The notes below the pieces were generated by a model that did no database searches, was not told the origin of the DNA, and was given only the letters and a program-made list of their open reading frames with translations. A stretch of 64,000 nucleotides of DNA, taken from positions 186,001-250,000 of the forward strand of contig JAJTTP010000026.1 in assembly GCA_023313575.1 (NCBI GenBank). Reading direction: 5' to 3'. Positions within the stretch are counted from its first letter, which is position 1. Every line of letters begins with the position of its first letter. This DNA comes from Eutypella sp. D-1. Lineage: Eukaryota; Ascomycota; Sordariomycetes; Xylariales; Diatrypaceae. Of the stretch, positions 45,254 through 56,521 are shown piece by piece. Made by a program: the position numbers and the translations under genes.

Positions 45254-47617
45254 CTACTCGGTCCTCTTACTCTTCGCCTTCCGTCGAACAGACTCAACGA
45301 GACTAGCGAGATCATCCGTCTTTCCGGATCCCGGCCCCCCCTCCTCCCCCTCCCCGTCCACTTTCAGCCTCTTCTTCATCTCCTTCTCCTTCCTCCTCGT
45401 CCGCGACTCCCCCTCCTCGTCGCCGTCGTGGAGTTTGCGCTTCCGCCGGCTCTCCTCGAGGATCTGGCGCATGCCCTCCGTGGCGCGGAATTGCGGGTGC
45501 GAGGGATCGATAGCGAACTTGTCGTCGCGGTATAGTTTCGCGAACCGCGCGTCCTCGACGTCCATACGGAAGCCGTCCTGTAGGCCCCCGCGGTCCTCTG
45601 CTTCCTCTGCGCCTCCCTTCTTCCCTTTGAGTTTCTTGCCCTTGAGTTTCTTCGCCCGCAGTTTCTCTGCGCGGCGGATCTCGTTCATGTCGAAGTGGCC
45701 GAGGCGGCCCTCCGCCGCTTCGCCGGCGTCGCCGTCTCCGTCGTGCATGACCTTCTCGAGTTGCGCCCGCTGTGCCGCGTTCGCCGCGGCCTCGGCCTCC
45801 TTCGCCTCGCGTCTCCTGCGACGCTCCTCCTTGCGCTCGGCCGATTTCGAGGTCTTCTTGCCGGCGGCCGCGGGGTCGTCCGCCGCCGTCGTGAAGAACG
45901 GGTCGTCAAAGCCGAGGTCTTCGACGCCCTCCTCTCCTCCGGCGTCGTCCCCGAGTTCCTCGTCTTGAGCACCGTCGCTGTCCGCGTTCGGATCCACGCC
46001 GTTCCGCCTCGCGACGACCTTCTCCTTCTTCTTGGCCTTCCTCTCCCGCTCCTTGCGCATGTACTTCTCGAGCGTCGTCTCATCGGTCTCTTCTTCCGGC
46101 CCGGACTTCTTCTTCTTCCCCGCCTTCTGCTCGTCCCCGCCCATCAGCGCCGGCGTAAAGGTGATCTGCATGTCGCCCACGGGACCCGATTTCGAGGGTT
46201 TCGCCAGTGGCTCGGAGCTCAGGCCGAGCAGCTCGCGCATCTTCTGCGCCTTGCGCTCTTTCATCGAGAGTTTGGGCTTCTGTTGCTGCTCGCCGTTGCC
46301 GTCGCCGTCCGCATTGTCTGCGCCTTCCTCTTCTGCCGCGCCGTCCTCGTCCTCGCTGTCGCTGGCGAGGTACGCGCGCATGTCGTTTTCTTCGAGCTCG
46401 GCGCGGCTGCCGGCGAAGACACGCTTGATGTCCTCCTTGCGGGCGACCTCCTCCGGGTGCATGTCCCAGGTGAGTTTGACTTTAGAGTGCTGCAGGGCGT
46501 CGGTGATGAACTCGGTGGGCTTGTAGTCGGCGGTCACGCGATCGCACGCGTCGCGGGGCTCGTCTTCGAAAGTTACGTCGTCCGGCACGAACCGTAGGTC
46601 GATGAAGTTCGACGACGCCTGGTATTCCGTGCCGTCCGTCGCCTCGTAGATCTTGCGCGCCGTGGTAGCGTCCGAGCACTCCATCACCGCGTAGTAGTAC
46701 CGTAACCGGTCGAGCTGGTAGGCGCGCAGCGCGTCGCTGTCGAAATCCTCGTCGTCGCCCTCCTCGATGATCTCCTTTTTGATCTTCTCTTCGTCGTCCT
46801 CATCGTCCTCCTCGTCCGCGACATCGCTCTCCTCTTCCGAGTCGGGCTCGGGCAGCTCCTCTCCGTCTTTGGACTTATGGGCGGCTTTCTTGAAGATCTC
46901 CTTCGGCGGGCCCTCGAGCTCCTCCCGCTGCATGCGCTCCTTGCCGAACTCGCTGGGATATATGGATACCCGCTCGATCTTACCACCCTTGGGCGCGAAG
47001 CTCGAGAACAGGGCCATCAGATCCGTCGATTTGATGTGGTCCCAATCGAGATTCACGATGGCTATCCGTTTCGTGACTTCTCCGGTCTCGACCTCGGCCT
47101 GCGCGTCGCGGAGTCTCTGCATGCTTGATTTGGAATTCGGCTCGGCGGCTTCGTGACCCTCTTCTTTTTCAGCCTCCCCCTCCTCTTTGTCTTCTTCGTC
47201 GGAATCGGAATCGGACTCGGACGACGAGAAGCCGCCGCCGCGGGCCGGGTCGTACTTCGAATCAGCCTTTTCGAGCTCCCGGCGAACCACATCATCATCG
47301 TCGACCTCTACATCATCCTCTTTATCCTCGTCCTCCTCACCTTCCTGCCGGTACATGCGCTCCAGAGCACGTTTCTTGGCATCAGACTTGAGCTTGCGGC
47401 CGTACCTGTCGACCTTGGCGCCGGCGACGAAGTCGTCATCCTTCAACATGCGCGCGAAGCGCTTGTCGATGGTGGTCTTGCTCCGGTTTTTGGAGGGCAG
47501 CTTGAAGCGCGGGTTGGACTCGAAATTGGCGAAGCGCGCATCCTTTTTTATGCGACTTGACGAGGCCGACGACGATGAAGAAGCAGCATTTTGCTTCTGG
47601 GATGCCTTTTTCGGCAT
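45254..47617 (-). CDS. esf1: Pre-rRNA-processing protein Esf1
   Basis: A nucleolar factor needed for 18S rRNA processing in the SSU processome. Single exon, 787 aa. N-terminal block DARFANFESNPRFKLPSK, then KTTIDKRFARMLKD, is the family signature. An RRM-like core follows with RIAIVNLDWDHIKSTDLMAL and VSIYPSEFGKERMQREE. The centre and C-terminus are extremely charged (long Asp/Glu and Lys/Arg tracts). The NUC153 motif is near the C-terminus: GFRMDVEDARFAKLYRD and then IDPSHPQFRAT. Length is somewhat greater than in yeast (628 aa), due to acidic linkers. It diverges from the phospholipase D gene. Confidence 0.95.
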   Translation of the reverse strand: MPKKASQKQNAASSSSSASSSRIKKDARFANFESNPRFKLPSKNRSKTTIDKRFARMLKDDDFVAGAKVDRYGRKLKSDAKKRALERMYRQEGEEDEDKEDDVEVDDDDVVRRELEKADSKYDPARGGGFSSSESDSDSDEEDKEEGEAEKEEGHEAAEPNSKSSMQRLRDAQAEVETGEVTKRIAIVNLDWDHIKSTDLMALFSSFAPKGGKIERVSIYPSEFGKERMQREELEGPPKEIFKKAAHKSKDGEELPEPDSEEESDVADEEDDEDDEEKIKKEIIEEGDDEDFDSDALRAYQLDRLRYYYAVMECSDATTARKIYEATDGTEYQASSNFIDLRFVPDDVTFEDEPRDACDRVTADYKPTEFITDALQHSKVKLTWDMHPEEVARKEDIKRVFAGSRAELEENDMRAYLASDSEDEDGAAEEEGADNADGDGNGEQQQKPKLSMKERKAQKMRELLGLSSEPLAKPSKSGPVGDMQITFTPALMGGDEQKAGKKKKSGPEEETDETTLEKYMRKERERKAKKKEKVVARRNGVDPNADSDGAQDEELGDDAGGEEGVEDLGFDDPFFTTAADDPAAAGKKTSKSAERKEERRRRREAKEAEAAANAAQRAQLEKVMHDGDGDAGEAAEGRLGHFDMNEIRRAEKLRAKKLKGKKLKGKKGGAEEAEDRGGLQDGFRMDVEDARFAKLYRDDKFAIDPSHPQFRATEGMRQILEESRRKRKLHDGDEEGESRTRRKEKEMKKRLKVDGEGEEGGPGSGKTDDLASLVESVRRKAKSKRTE

Positions 47618-48975
47618 CTTGATATCCCGATATCTGTTTCGTGGGATATGCCCGGCGGAATCATATGATCAATCTAGGCAATTGGGGCTTGTAATAGGCA
47701 AGATTCCGCCGTAAATGTTGATTTATAGGTAAAGTACTTTATGCAGCAACGAGAATAGGCTCTACTCAAAGACTGCATATCAAAAATCAGAAAATAAAGT
47801 GGAGAATAGATATACTGCCGGGGTGATAACGATTTTAAGTGGGCCATGATTAAGCGTACAGGGCGGTGAGGCTTTACTATCTGGTATGTCCTCCCTCGAT
47901 ATGTGGCTGTGTGGCTGATAACTAACTCCGGGTGCTACTACCCCGCTAAAATCTACTGCTATGCTACATATCCATTCATGGATGGTATGTAGTTATCCCA
48001 CCACCACCACTTGCCAGGTGTTACCGCCGCTTAAAAAGACAAATAGCAGAGCGGCAGGGCGGCTACCCGGCAAAGCCCGGCAGGTTTCAGCAGAGATGTT
48101 GCATAAAGTCGGATGCAGATCTACCAATCAAATTCCATAAAGCCGATATTCTCAGCTACGAAGGCGCCAGAGTTGTCAAACCGGATTCTAGTTGGTGGGG
48201 AGCTACTTCGTGTACATCGTATAGAAGTACCGAATAACAGAGTCATGAGGATTCGAGGTTAGACATTCCTCATATAATATCTAGAGTCCTTGGAAGACAA
48301 CGACCAGATCTCACGAGTGTTACGTACCTATATACTTGCATGCCTAAGACACAAAAGGAGGTAAGAAGCGAAAGAGTTAACTCAATTTATCTCTGAATAT
48401 ATCCTGGATGATCGTTTCCATATGGGTGTATATCATGGATGCACAAGTAATATGTACACGCATAAGGTACCCATCTCTAGTGTACTTAGCCCTATCTAGG
48501 TACCTTGAAGGCCGTTTCATCTTCGTAATATCGATGGGACCTTGGTAGATACATGCCTAACTCACTACCTTTTACGTATTTGGATTCCGCGGACACTACG
48601 GATATTCTTGACTGTTACTGGGACTTGTTGGGAGGTGAGGTGATTCCCTGCAGGACTTACAGGGACTTAGAGCTAGTAGCTCTTATCACTTCCTGATATC
48701 ACTCCTGGAGCTTCGTCAACCTGGAGACGCCAACTTGTGTACTTACTGGTAGCCCAACCGCTTGATATGACATAATATTTGGGCACACGCTGTCAACTTC
48801 CTTCTTTTCCTTTCTCCTCTCATTCCAATCTCAGTAACAACAAGTATATTGAATTTCAAGCTTCACGTGCACTTCATTCGAGCTCATTACACTCTCATTA
48901 CAACTGATCCACTTTGCGGCAAGACATCCTTAACCCCGCCTTGTGGCTTCCACCCCACCAACATCATTATCCACG
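47618..48975. other. Divergent promoter region esf1 / phospholipase D
   Basis: 1.36 kb with no gene. AT-rich with some CTAG/GTAC-rich steps; pyrimidine-rich leader just before the phospholipase start. Nothing else is recognised. Confidence 0.55.
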
Positions 48976-51900
48976 ATGTCCTTTGACAAGTTTCTCCGCA
49001 AAGCGGGCGACTTCATTAAGGAGGCCATCGATAAGGATGATGACGATGAGCAGCAGCAACAGCAGCCACAGGCACAATCCAGCGAAGGCCGCCCCCAGGA
49101 GCAGCAGCATCATGAAGGCGGTGGAAACAGCCACAACCGCTTTCGATCATCGTTCCCCCAGTCTGCCGGCGATATCAAGTGGTACGTCGATGGCGCCGCG
49201 TACTTCCACGCCGTCTCTATGGCCCTCGAGCGTAAGCCATATCCGAATCCAGCTTGAAGACCCGAGGGGTCCGTCTAACGTATGAATAGAGGCCCAGGAG
49301 AGTATCTACATTCTCGACTGGTGGCTGAGTCCTGAGCTCTATCTGCGCCGACCTCCTGCTCGTAATGAGAAGTACCGTCTTGATAAGATGCTCAAGGCTG
49401 CCGCCGAAAGGGGCGTTGAGGTTCGCGTCATCGTTTACAAGGAGGTCAAGGCAGCTCTGTCTTGTAAGTGGATTGATTACATAAAGTATTTGTCCAACTC
49501 CTCGCGTGTTCCCAACTAACTCTATAATCTTCCCAGGCGACTCTGCGGTAACTACTCTCCACCGACCACGCTTCTCGCTGGGTTGATACTGATTCACAAC
49601 TACAGCACACCAAGCATGCTCTAGAAGATCTGCATGAAAACATTAGGGTCTTCAGACACCCAGACCATGTCCCCAACAAGGAGGATCTCACCAATAGCTT
49701 CCAGGGCATGTCACTGAATCCCATGTCCCTCGCAAAGGCCTCCACCGATGCCCTAGCTTCTCTATATGGTTCTATCGGCGACAGTGTTCTGTTCTGGGCC
49801 CATCACGAGAAGCTGTGCCTCGTTGATCGCAAGCTCGTCTTCATGGGCGGTCTAGATATGTGTGAGTAGCTCTAGTGACTACACATGGGTGCCGACTTCG
49901 CTAACTCTTAACTAGGCTTTGGAAGATGGGATACCAACAGTATGCTGATGAACCGACACTTTACGATACTGAACTTGTGCTTATGGACTGTTTACAGGTC
50001 ATCCTATCGCCGACGCCCATCCGGGAAATCTGGATGACATCATCTTCCCTGGCCAGGACTTTAACAACGCCCGAGTCTTCGACTTTGAGGGCGTGGACAA
50101 CTGGGACCACAACCAACGTAAGTCCCAACTTCGGATATAGCATAGTAACGCCGCTCACATAACTCTAGTTGACCGAACGAAGAGCTCTAGAATGGGCTGG
50201 TCCGATGTTACGCTTTCTATGAGAGGCCCTATCGTCAATAGTCTCATCGCCCATTTCGGCGACCGATGGTACGTCTTTGCCAAGTCGATGCTCTATAGAA
50301 GGGTGTTTCGTGGTGTATCATGATTGTTCTGGTGTTGACAATTCCTCTAGGAACTTCATCTTCAATGAGAAGTACACTGTCAAGGATCCGGGCAAGTACC
50401 AGCGCATCAATGTTGGCCACGGAAGTGGCGGTCACAACCATCAAATGTTCGACAGCATTCGGGGGGCTCTTCATAGAGGAATGGGGAGAGCCTCGCATGA
50501 TGATGAGCGCCACGAGGACCGGGAGAGCGAGCACATCCGCTCCAACGAGGGTTCTGGCGGCAACACCTCAATCCAGCTCTGCAGAAGGTAAGCCAATGCT
50601 AAATTAGAAATAGTAGTTCAGTTGACTAATAACGTTTGTTTAGTGCTTGCGAATGGTCTCATGGCAGTGGCACCGAGCACTCCATTGCTAACGCTTACAT
50701 CGAAGCGATTACGAATGCTCGTCACTTCGTTTACATCGAGAACCAGGTCAGCCGCCTTTGAAGACATGAGAGCTACCGAATCATACTAACAAATTTGCAG
50801 TTCTTCATCACGGCCACCGGTGATGACCAGAAGCCGGTATCCAACAAACTCGGTGCCGCGATCGTGGACCGCATCGTGCGCGCGCACGAGAACCAGGAGA
50901 ACTTCCACATTATCGTAGTGATGCCGGCGGTGCCCGCGTTCCCGGGCGACCTGAAGTCGGACGGCGCGCTGGGCACTCGGGCTATCATGGAATTCCAGTA
51001 CAACAGCATCTGCCGCGGCGGCAACAGCATCATCGAGTGCGTGCAGCGCCGCGGCGTCGAGGACTGGGGCCGCTACATCCACTTCCACAACCTGCGGAAC
51101 TACGACCGCATCAACATCTCCAAGATCATGCAGAAGGCTGAGAAGGAGAGCGGCGTCCGCTACGAGCACGCCCGGCGCGATTACGACGACCATTATGGCG
51201 AGCGCCGCGATGAGGGCTATGGCGGCCGTAGTTATGAGCAGAGAGGCGACGGGCACCGTCGCAGCGGTGGGTACGACGACGACCGCCGTGGAGGCTACGG
51301 TGAAGAGCGCCGGGACTATGACGATGACCGCCGCCGTGGAGACGGCTACGGTGGTGGCCGCTATGAGAGCTCCTACGGCGACTCGAGACGCGACTATGAT
51401 GATTCGTACGGTGGATCTGGTCTTCGCGGCGGTGGTTATGGTGATGAGTATGGTGACCAAGACGAGTACCCTGGCTACGGCGACAGTTATGGTCGTCGCG
51501 ATGACTATGGTGGCCGCGAGGAATATGGACGGCAAGAATATGGTCGTGAAGAATATAGGCGTGAGGAATCCGGTGGCCGTGAGGAATACGGCCGCCGCCG
51601 TGACGATTCTCGTGAGCGCCGCGAGCAATACGGTGGCCAGGGCCACTCGGGTGACTATGAGCGCTACCAGCAGACAGCCACAAAAGTCTCCGACCAGACC
51701 TGGGACACGGTGTCCAGCTGCTACATGGAGGGGGGTCTCGACATCCGCGAAGTGCCGTGGAACGGCAGCGAGGAAGACGAGTTCAACGCGTTCGTGTCGG
51801 AGGAGCTGTACATCCACAGCAAGCTGCTGATCGCAGACGACCGGCTCGTGATCTGCGGATCCGCCAACATCAACGACCGCTCGCAGCTCGGCAACCACGA

Positions 51901-52504
51901 CAGCGAGATCGCGGTCGTGGTCGAGGACCCCAACCCGGACCTCGAAACCACCATGGACGGACGCCCCTTCCGCGCCAGCCGCTTCGCCGCATCCCTGCGC
52001 CGCTTCCTCTACCGCAAGCACCTCGGCCTCGTAGCCGACCAGCGCTGGGACCAGCCGACGGCGGGCTGGACACCAGTGGGCGTGGACCCGCAGCACTACG
52101 ACTGGGACAGCGACTCGGACCGGCGGGTCGCGGACCCGATGACGCGGGAGTTCTGGGACCTATGGCTGGGGACGGCGCGGACGAACACGGAAGTCTTCGA
52201 GCGCGCGTTCCACCCCGTCCCGACGGATCGCGTGCGCAACTGGAAGCAGTACGACGAGTTCTTCGGCGACAAGTTTATCATCCCGGGCACGAAGTACAAG
52301 GACGACGAGCGCGAGGGCCGCGTTGATTACGGCCACGTCGTCCGTGATGAGTTCCCCGGCGGCGTTCGCGAGCTTAAGGATCAGCTTGCCCGCGTCCGCG
52401 GTACCCTCGTCGAGATGCCGCTTAAGTTCCTCGAGGAGCTCGGCGAGGACCTCGCTATTGAGGGTGTTGGGCTGAACTTTGCTACTAAGGAGATCTATAC
52501 CTAG
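48976..52504 (+). CDS. Phospholipase D (HKD family) with Y/G/R/D-rich insertion
   Basis: A phospholipase D that should hydrolyse phosphatidylcholine to phosphatidic acid. Ten exons: 48976-49231, 49290-49463, 49537-49547, 49606-49861, 49916-49939, 49998-50117, 50169-50268, 50351-50587, 50644-50746 and 50801-52504 (994 aa). The joins reproduce continuous family sequence such as ALSCDSAHTKHALEDL and GGLDMCFGRWDTNSHPIADA. HKD motif 1 is HHEKLCLVDRKLVFMGG (exon 4) and motif 2 is HSKLLIADDRLVICGSANIN. There are no obvious PX or PH domains, unlike yeast Spo14, so this is the shorter fungal form. Between the two motifs, about residues 545-715 form a low-complexity Tyr/Gly/Arg/Asp/Glu-rich segment inserted in the catalytic half. 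The N-terminus has a Gln/Asp-rich stretch (DDDDEQQQQQ). Confidence 0.94.
49537..49547 (+). other. 11-nt microexon of the phospholipase D gene
   Basis: Bounded by CCCAG on the left and GTAACT on the right. With one base from the preceding exon it encodes CDSA. It is 11 nt, so skipping it would shift the frame. It is inferred from frame continuity and the following exon. Confidence 0.7.
51150..51680 (+). repeat. Degenerate in-frame repeat coding the Y/G/R/D-rich segment
   Basis: An imperfect array of short units such as REEYGR, RRDYDD and GGYGD, read in the phospholipase frame. The DNA has repeated TATGG, GGCCG and GAATATG words, so the region probably grows and shrinks by slippage. Confidence 0.65.
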
Positions 52505-54225
52505 ACATCTGCTCGTGGGCCCTCATTTCTTGGTTTGCTCAGCTGGATTTTGTAGGGTTTTCTTGCTTGCGAGCCGTGGGCTGGGGCATGGAACGAGACA
52601 TAACTTGGATCTCTCTCCTCTGGACTTATGATACGTAGACCGCCGCGTCTTGTGTATCTAAGATGAATGCCGATATGAGACTCTTTCTTGTTTGTATCTT
52701 AGCTTCATCTTCAGGATACACAACCACCACGTTCGTCGTCGTCATACAGCTAAATCACGAATCTGCGTTGAGCAAAGCAAAGCAAAGCAAAGCCAGTAGG
52801 AGTTGGTTAGATCATTAGGTAGTAAGGTACGTAGTGTTTGAGCAAAAGGATTGAGCCAAAAATAAGTAAAATAAAATTAGCAAGACCCTAGAATATGCAA
52901 GAGGAGATTCTAGAGTAGTAAGAGCAAGATAGAAACTGGCGATGCTTATAGCGAGACCCCCCCCCCCCCCCCCTTTCAATATGTCTTCCATCCCATGCCC
53001 CTTGCCCTATCCCCGGGTATGTATGTATGATATCGTGATAGACAGACAGACAGACAGTAGTTCCGGGATGCGGAATTTACATAGGTAGGTAAGATGCCAC
53101 CGGGCTGATGATGCCCCTATGTAGTTCAGAGGATGGGATATACTATAATTATACCATCCTGCGCCCCCCTTACCCCCGCCCCATTTATCCATCCATAAAT
53201 GTATCAATGCGCTGCTGCGCACTACCTGTTCATTCCCCCCAACTTGGATCACAGCTCTTAGAAGGTGAGGAAGTTTTACCATTACCTACTTATCTACCTA
53301 TGCATCTACCTATCTATCTACCTACCTATATGTCGCATATATATCTAAAAGTATATAGACATCAAAACCCAGCCACCCATCCAACCATCTACGAAAAAAG
53401 CGGGCTAAATGCAATGAAGCGCAGGTGTAAGGAACCCACCCGCCCGGCTTTCCGTTGGCTTTGCCTTGGCTTGGTTAGCTAGTTACATTGTACCGAAAGA
53501 GTAGGAGTTACGCCATGTGGTTATCTGGGAGTATGGGGATGTAATCGGTTCAGTGGATATGAGGTTGGTTTGTTTGTTTGTGGTAGACGAACAGATAGAC
53601 AGGTAGGGAGGTAGGGTGAGATAGATAAGAGATATAACCACCGGTCATACCCCTATCCATCACCAGCAACTTCCCTCTTCCGCCCGGGTCTCTTCTCTAC
53701 TCTCCTACCTTATGTGAATGTAGTATGCGTATGCGTACGTGGGCGTAGACGAACAATCGTATATGTGCGAGGAACACGGCATATGCAAGATAAGTCGAGA
53801 TATGACATGACTGCAACAAGACCGAGACAAGATAAGACAACAGCGATAAAATGTACATAGTTAGCGGGTGATAGTTACTATAGAAAAAAAAGAAAAAAGA
53901 GTTATCGAGAAACACACTCCCCGCTAGATATAAAGAAAAAGAAAAAAACGCCCAGAGGGAATTTCCCATCCCGTCCATCCCGTCCATCCGTCCGTCCGTC
54001 CGTTCAGCCATCCATCCCCATGCTTCATCCCCGTCCCCGTCCCCGTCCCCGTGACCATGAGCCCAAGCTCCTTGAAGGAGGCATGGGCGCGGGAGCGGCG
54101 CGGCTGGCTGGCCTCGTTCCCCCCCTTTTTTCTTTCGCCTTTTACCTTTCTTTAACTTCTATTCATGGCTCTTTTCCAAACACTTGTATCTATCTTATCT
54201 CTCAATTTTCTCTCTTCTCCCTCGC
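52505..54225. other. Convergent 3' region with microsatellites
   Basis: 1.7 kb between tail-to-tail genes. It holds an AAAGC-type tandem near 52773-52792, a poly-C tract near 52959-52973, (GACA)n at about 53039-53057, CTAC/TATC-rich tracts near 53285-53330, CCGTCC-type repeats near 53967-54003 and a CCCCGT tandem near 54026-54051. I see no gene. Confidence 0.6.
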
Positions 54226-56521
54226 TCAGTCCGTCTTGCCATTAGCCGTATTGCCCAGGAGACCCTCGCGGATCTCTTTAATGGGGAGGTTATCCTCGAG
54301 GCGGAAGGCGGTGTTGCTGCGGTTCCTGCTACGGGCGACGCGGCCGCGGAAGAGGGAGAAGAAGCCGAGGGCGAGGCCGAGGACGCAGCCGCCGCTGAGG
54401 TAGGGGTGTTCGGTGAAGGTCATGCGGATGTCAAAGAAGACCTTCTCGATGGCCGAGATCGTGAGCTTCGGCTTGATCTCGGGTGGTGATGCTGTTACTT
54501 TGGAGATTGTTTCGAGGATCGATGTTCGCGATGGGATGATGTAGTTGCCTGTTATCGTCGTGTCCCAGTATCGTCGGTTCTGTTGTATGTTAGCATTGTT
54601 ATCCATGTCGAGTAGAAAGCTGTGTGCTCGAATAGAAAGAAATATTCTTCAACTTACATCTTCGTCGTTGATAATGACTCGCTCTCCATCCTTGACATCG
54701 ACGCCATAGGTAGTGCGGATCCATCTCTGCCAGAAGACGCCGTCGACCCAGGCAAAGGCGACCTCCTTGCGGTCGGACATGTCCATGCTGATGCGGATGC
54801 TCTTGGCGGCGCGCAGAGCTCGCTGGTCATTCCGATCCTCCGCCTCTTCGATGCGGAGCTGCTTGGAGTCGCGGAGGTTCTGCCGCTCGAGCTGGAAGAG
54901 CTGGATCTGCTTGTCCATCCACTCGTTCGCAGCGGTCTTCATCTCGCGGATGGCGCCGAGGAAGGATTCCTCGTCCTCCCGATTAAGGATTCCGAGAACC
55001 ACGATCTTGCCATCCATGATTTCCCGCGCATTGGAGGCCGTCAGCTCGGGGACGATTGGTAGCCAGACCGACTTCATCCAAGTTAAGACTTGGTGGGTAT
55101 TCCGCATCTCGTTCGGTGTCAAGGGGGTGTAATAAGTCGGGCGGCCTTCCCGGGAGACCAGTAGTCGTGGCCACGTCGAGATCTTGAACCTGTCATAGAG
55201 CGCAGGATCCCGCGTCTTGACCAACTTAGCACGGCCGATAAGGCTGAGCGGAAGCCGTTCGAGAGCCATGAAATCCTCGCTAGCCGTAGCGTGGTCGTAA
55301 AAGTAGACGAAGACGACTTCTTCCTTTTCCTCGAGCTCGGCCAGGGAAGCCGCGTCCACATCCTGGACACCATCGCAGATATCGAGGGCCTTCTCGGCGT
55401 AGTTCACGAAGTCCCCGAGGCCACGGAGGCCCTGGTATTCCACACGCTCACCGCCCTTAAAGAAGATGATGCTGGGATAGCCAGAAACGCGGACATCCTT
55501 GCACAGCCTAGACTCGACATCACAGTTGACTTCGCCGATGTTGAGTTTCCCTTTCATCTCCTTGGCGAGTTGTTGCCAGTTGGAAGCCATGGCCTGGCAA
55601 TGATGGCACCAGGGGGCGTAGAACTTGATGAACCACGGCTCCTGTGTCATGGTGACGAGCTGCTGGAAGCTCTCGGCGCTGAGGGAGACGGAGATACCCT
55701 GGGGGTTGGGGGTGGCAGTTGGTTTCGCCTTCTTGGTCGTCTCGGCCTTGTATGGCGTGACCTTGGTGGCTTCCGTATCCTTTCCGGGCTTTTCGACCTT
55801 ACCGGCCTGGGCAGGCCCGTCAGCCAGCTCAACCTTGTCGTTTTTGGCTTTGTCGGTCTTCTCGGCGGCCTCTTCGGGAGAGGGCGAATGATCGGCGCCA
55901 GGTTCGGGAAGTACGAGGTTCTTGGGACGGGATCCGGGCTTCTGCTCTTCGAGAACGGACTCGATGAGGTTGGAGATGGTAGAGATGTTCTTACCGCCCT
56001 GGACGGACTTGTAATATTCACCGTCTACCCATACGGAGGTCTGAGGGTAGGAGACGATTCGGTGTTTATCGCACAGGTCTCCGTAGGCAATGCAGTTGAG
56101 CTCGGCCCATTTTATATCGTAGAACTTCTCGAAGGTGGTATAGGCGGGTTCGTCGGGGATGCTGGAAGTGGTATAGAACTCGTATAGAGTTTGATAGGTC
56201 GGGGCAAAATCTATACAATGTGGGCAATAAGGGCTGATGCAGGGAGTAGAATTAGCGAGTTATTCAGAAGATACGATGGAGGACATGACGGGGGAATATA
56301 TGGATCCAAATGGCTTCATACCTGAAATATTTTATGACGACGTTCTTCGTCCCCTTCGTGACTTCATTAAAATTATCGGGATTCAACTCGAGTACTGGCG
56401 GGACTCTCTGGCCATCGAATGTGGTCCCTTCAGCTTCGACTTTGTCATGGGCGGCGGCATTTTTCTGGGTGGCTCCTAATGTTGATGCGCCGAGGAGCAG
56501 CGCAAGAGAAGATAGCCTCAT
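54226..56521 (-). CDS. Membrane-anchored protein disulfide isomerase (Eps1-like)
   Basis: An ER thioredoxin-fold protein of 709 aa. Minus-strand exons: 56521-56322, 56233-54658 and 54579-54226. Residues 1 to about 18 form a signal peptide. The first thioredoxin domain has CPHC at 70-73 (FSPYCPHCIDF), the second has CHHC at 276-279 (YAPWCHHCQAM). Between them is a low-complexity Lys/Pro/Ala-rich linker. A third thioredoxin-like region without an active site follows, then one transmembrane helix at about 652-670 (YLSGGCVLGLALGFFSLF) and a basic cytosolic tail. Length, membrane anchor and CPHC match yeast Eps1, which helps degrade misfolded membrane proteins. Other TMX-like family members are the alternative. 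Exon 1 acceptor is CATCAG before CCCTTATTGC. Confidence 0.9.

Noticed and set aside
45695..46597. 300-codon plus-strand open frame opposite esf1
   Set aside because: The Leu/Arg-rich product is the antisense of the Glu/Lys-rich esf1 tracts.
50786..52096. 436-codon minus-strand open frame opposite the phospholipase D last exon
   Set aside because: Its Val/Ile/Thr/Ala-only runs are the complement of the Tyr/Gly/Asp repeat; not a membrane protein gene.
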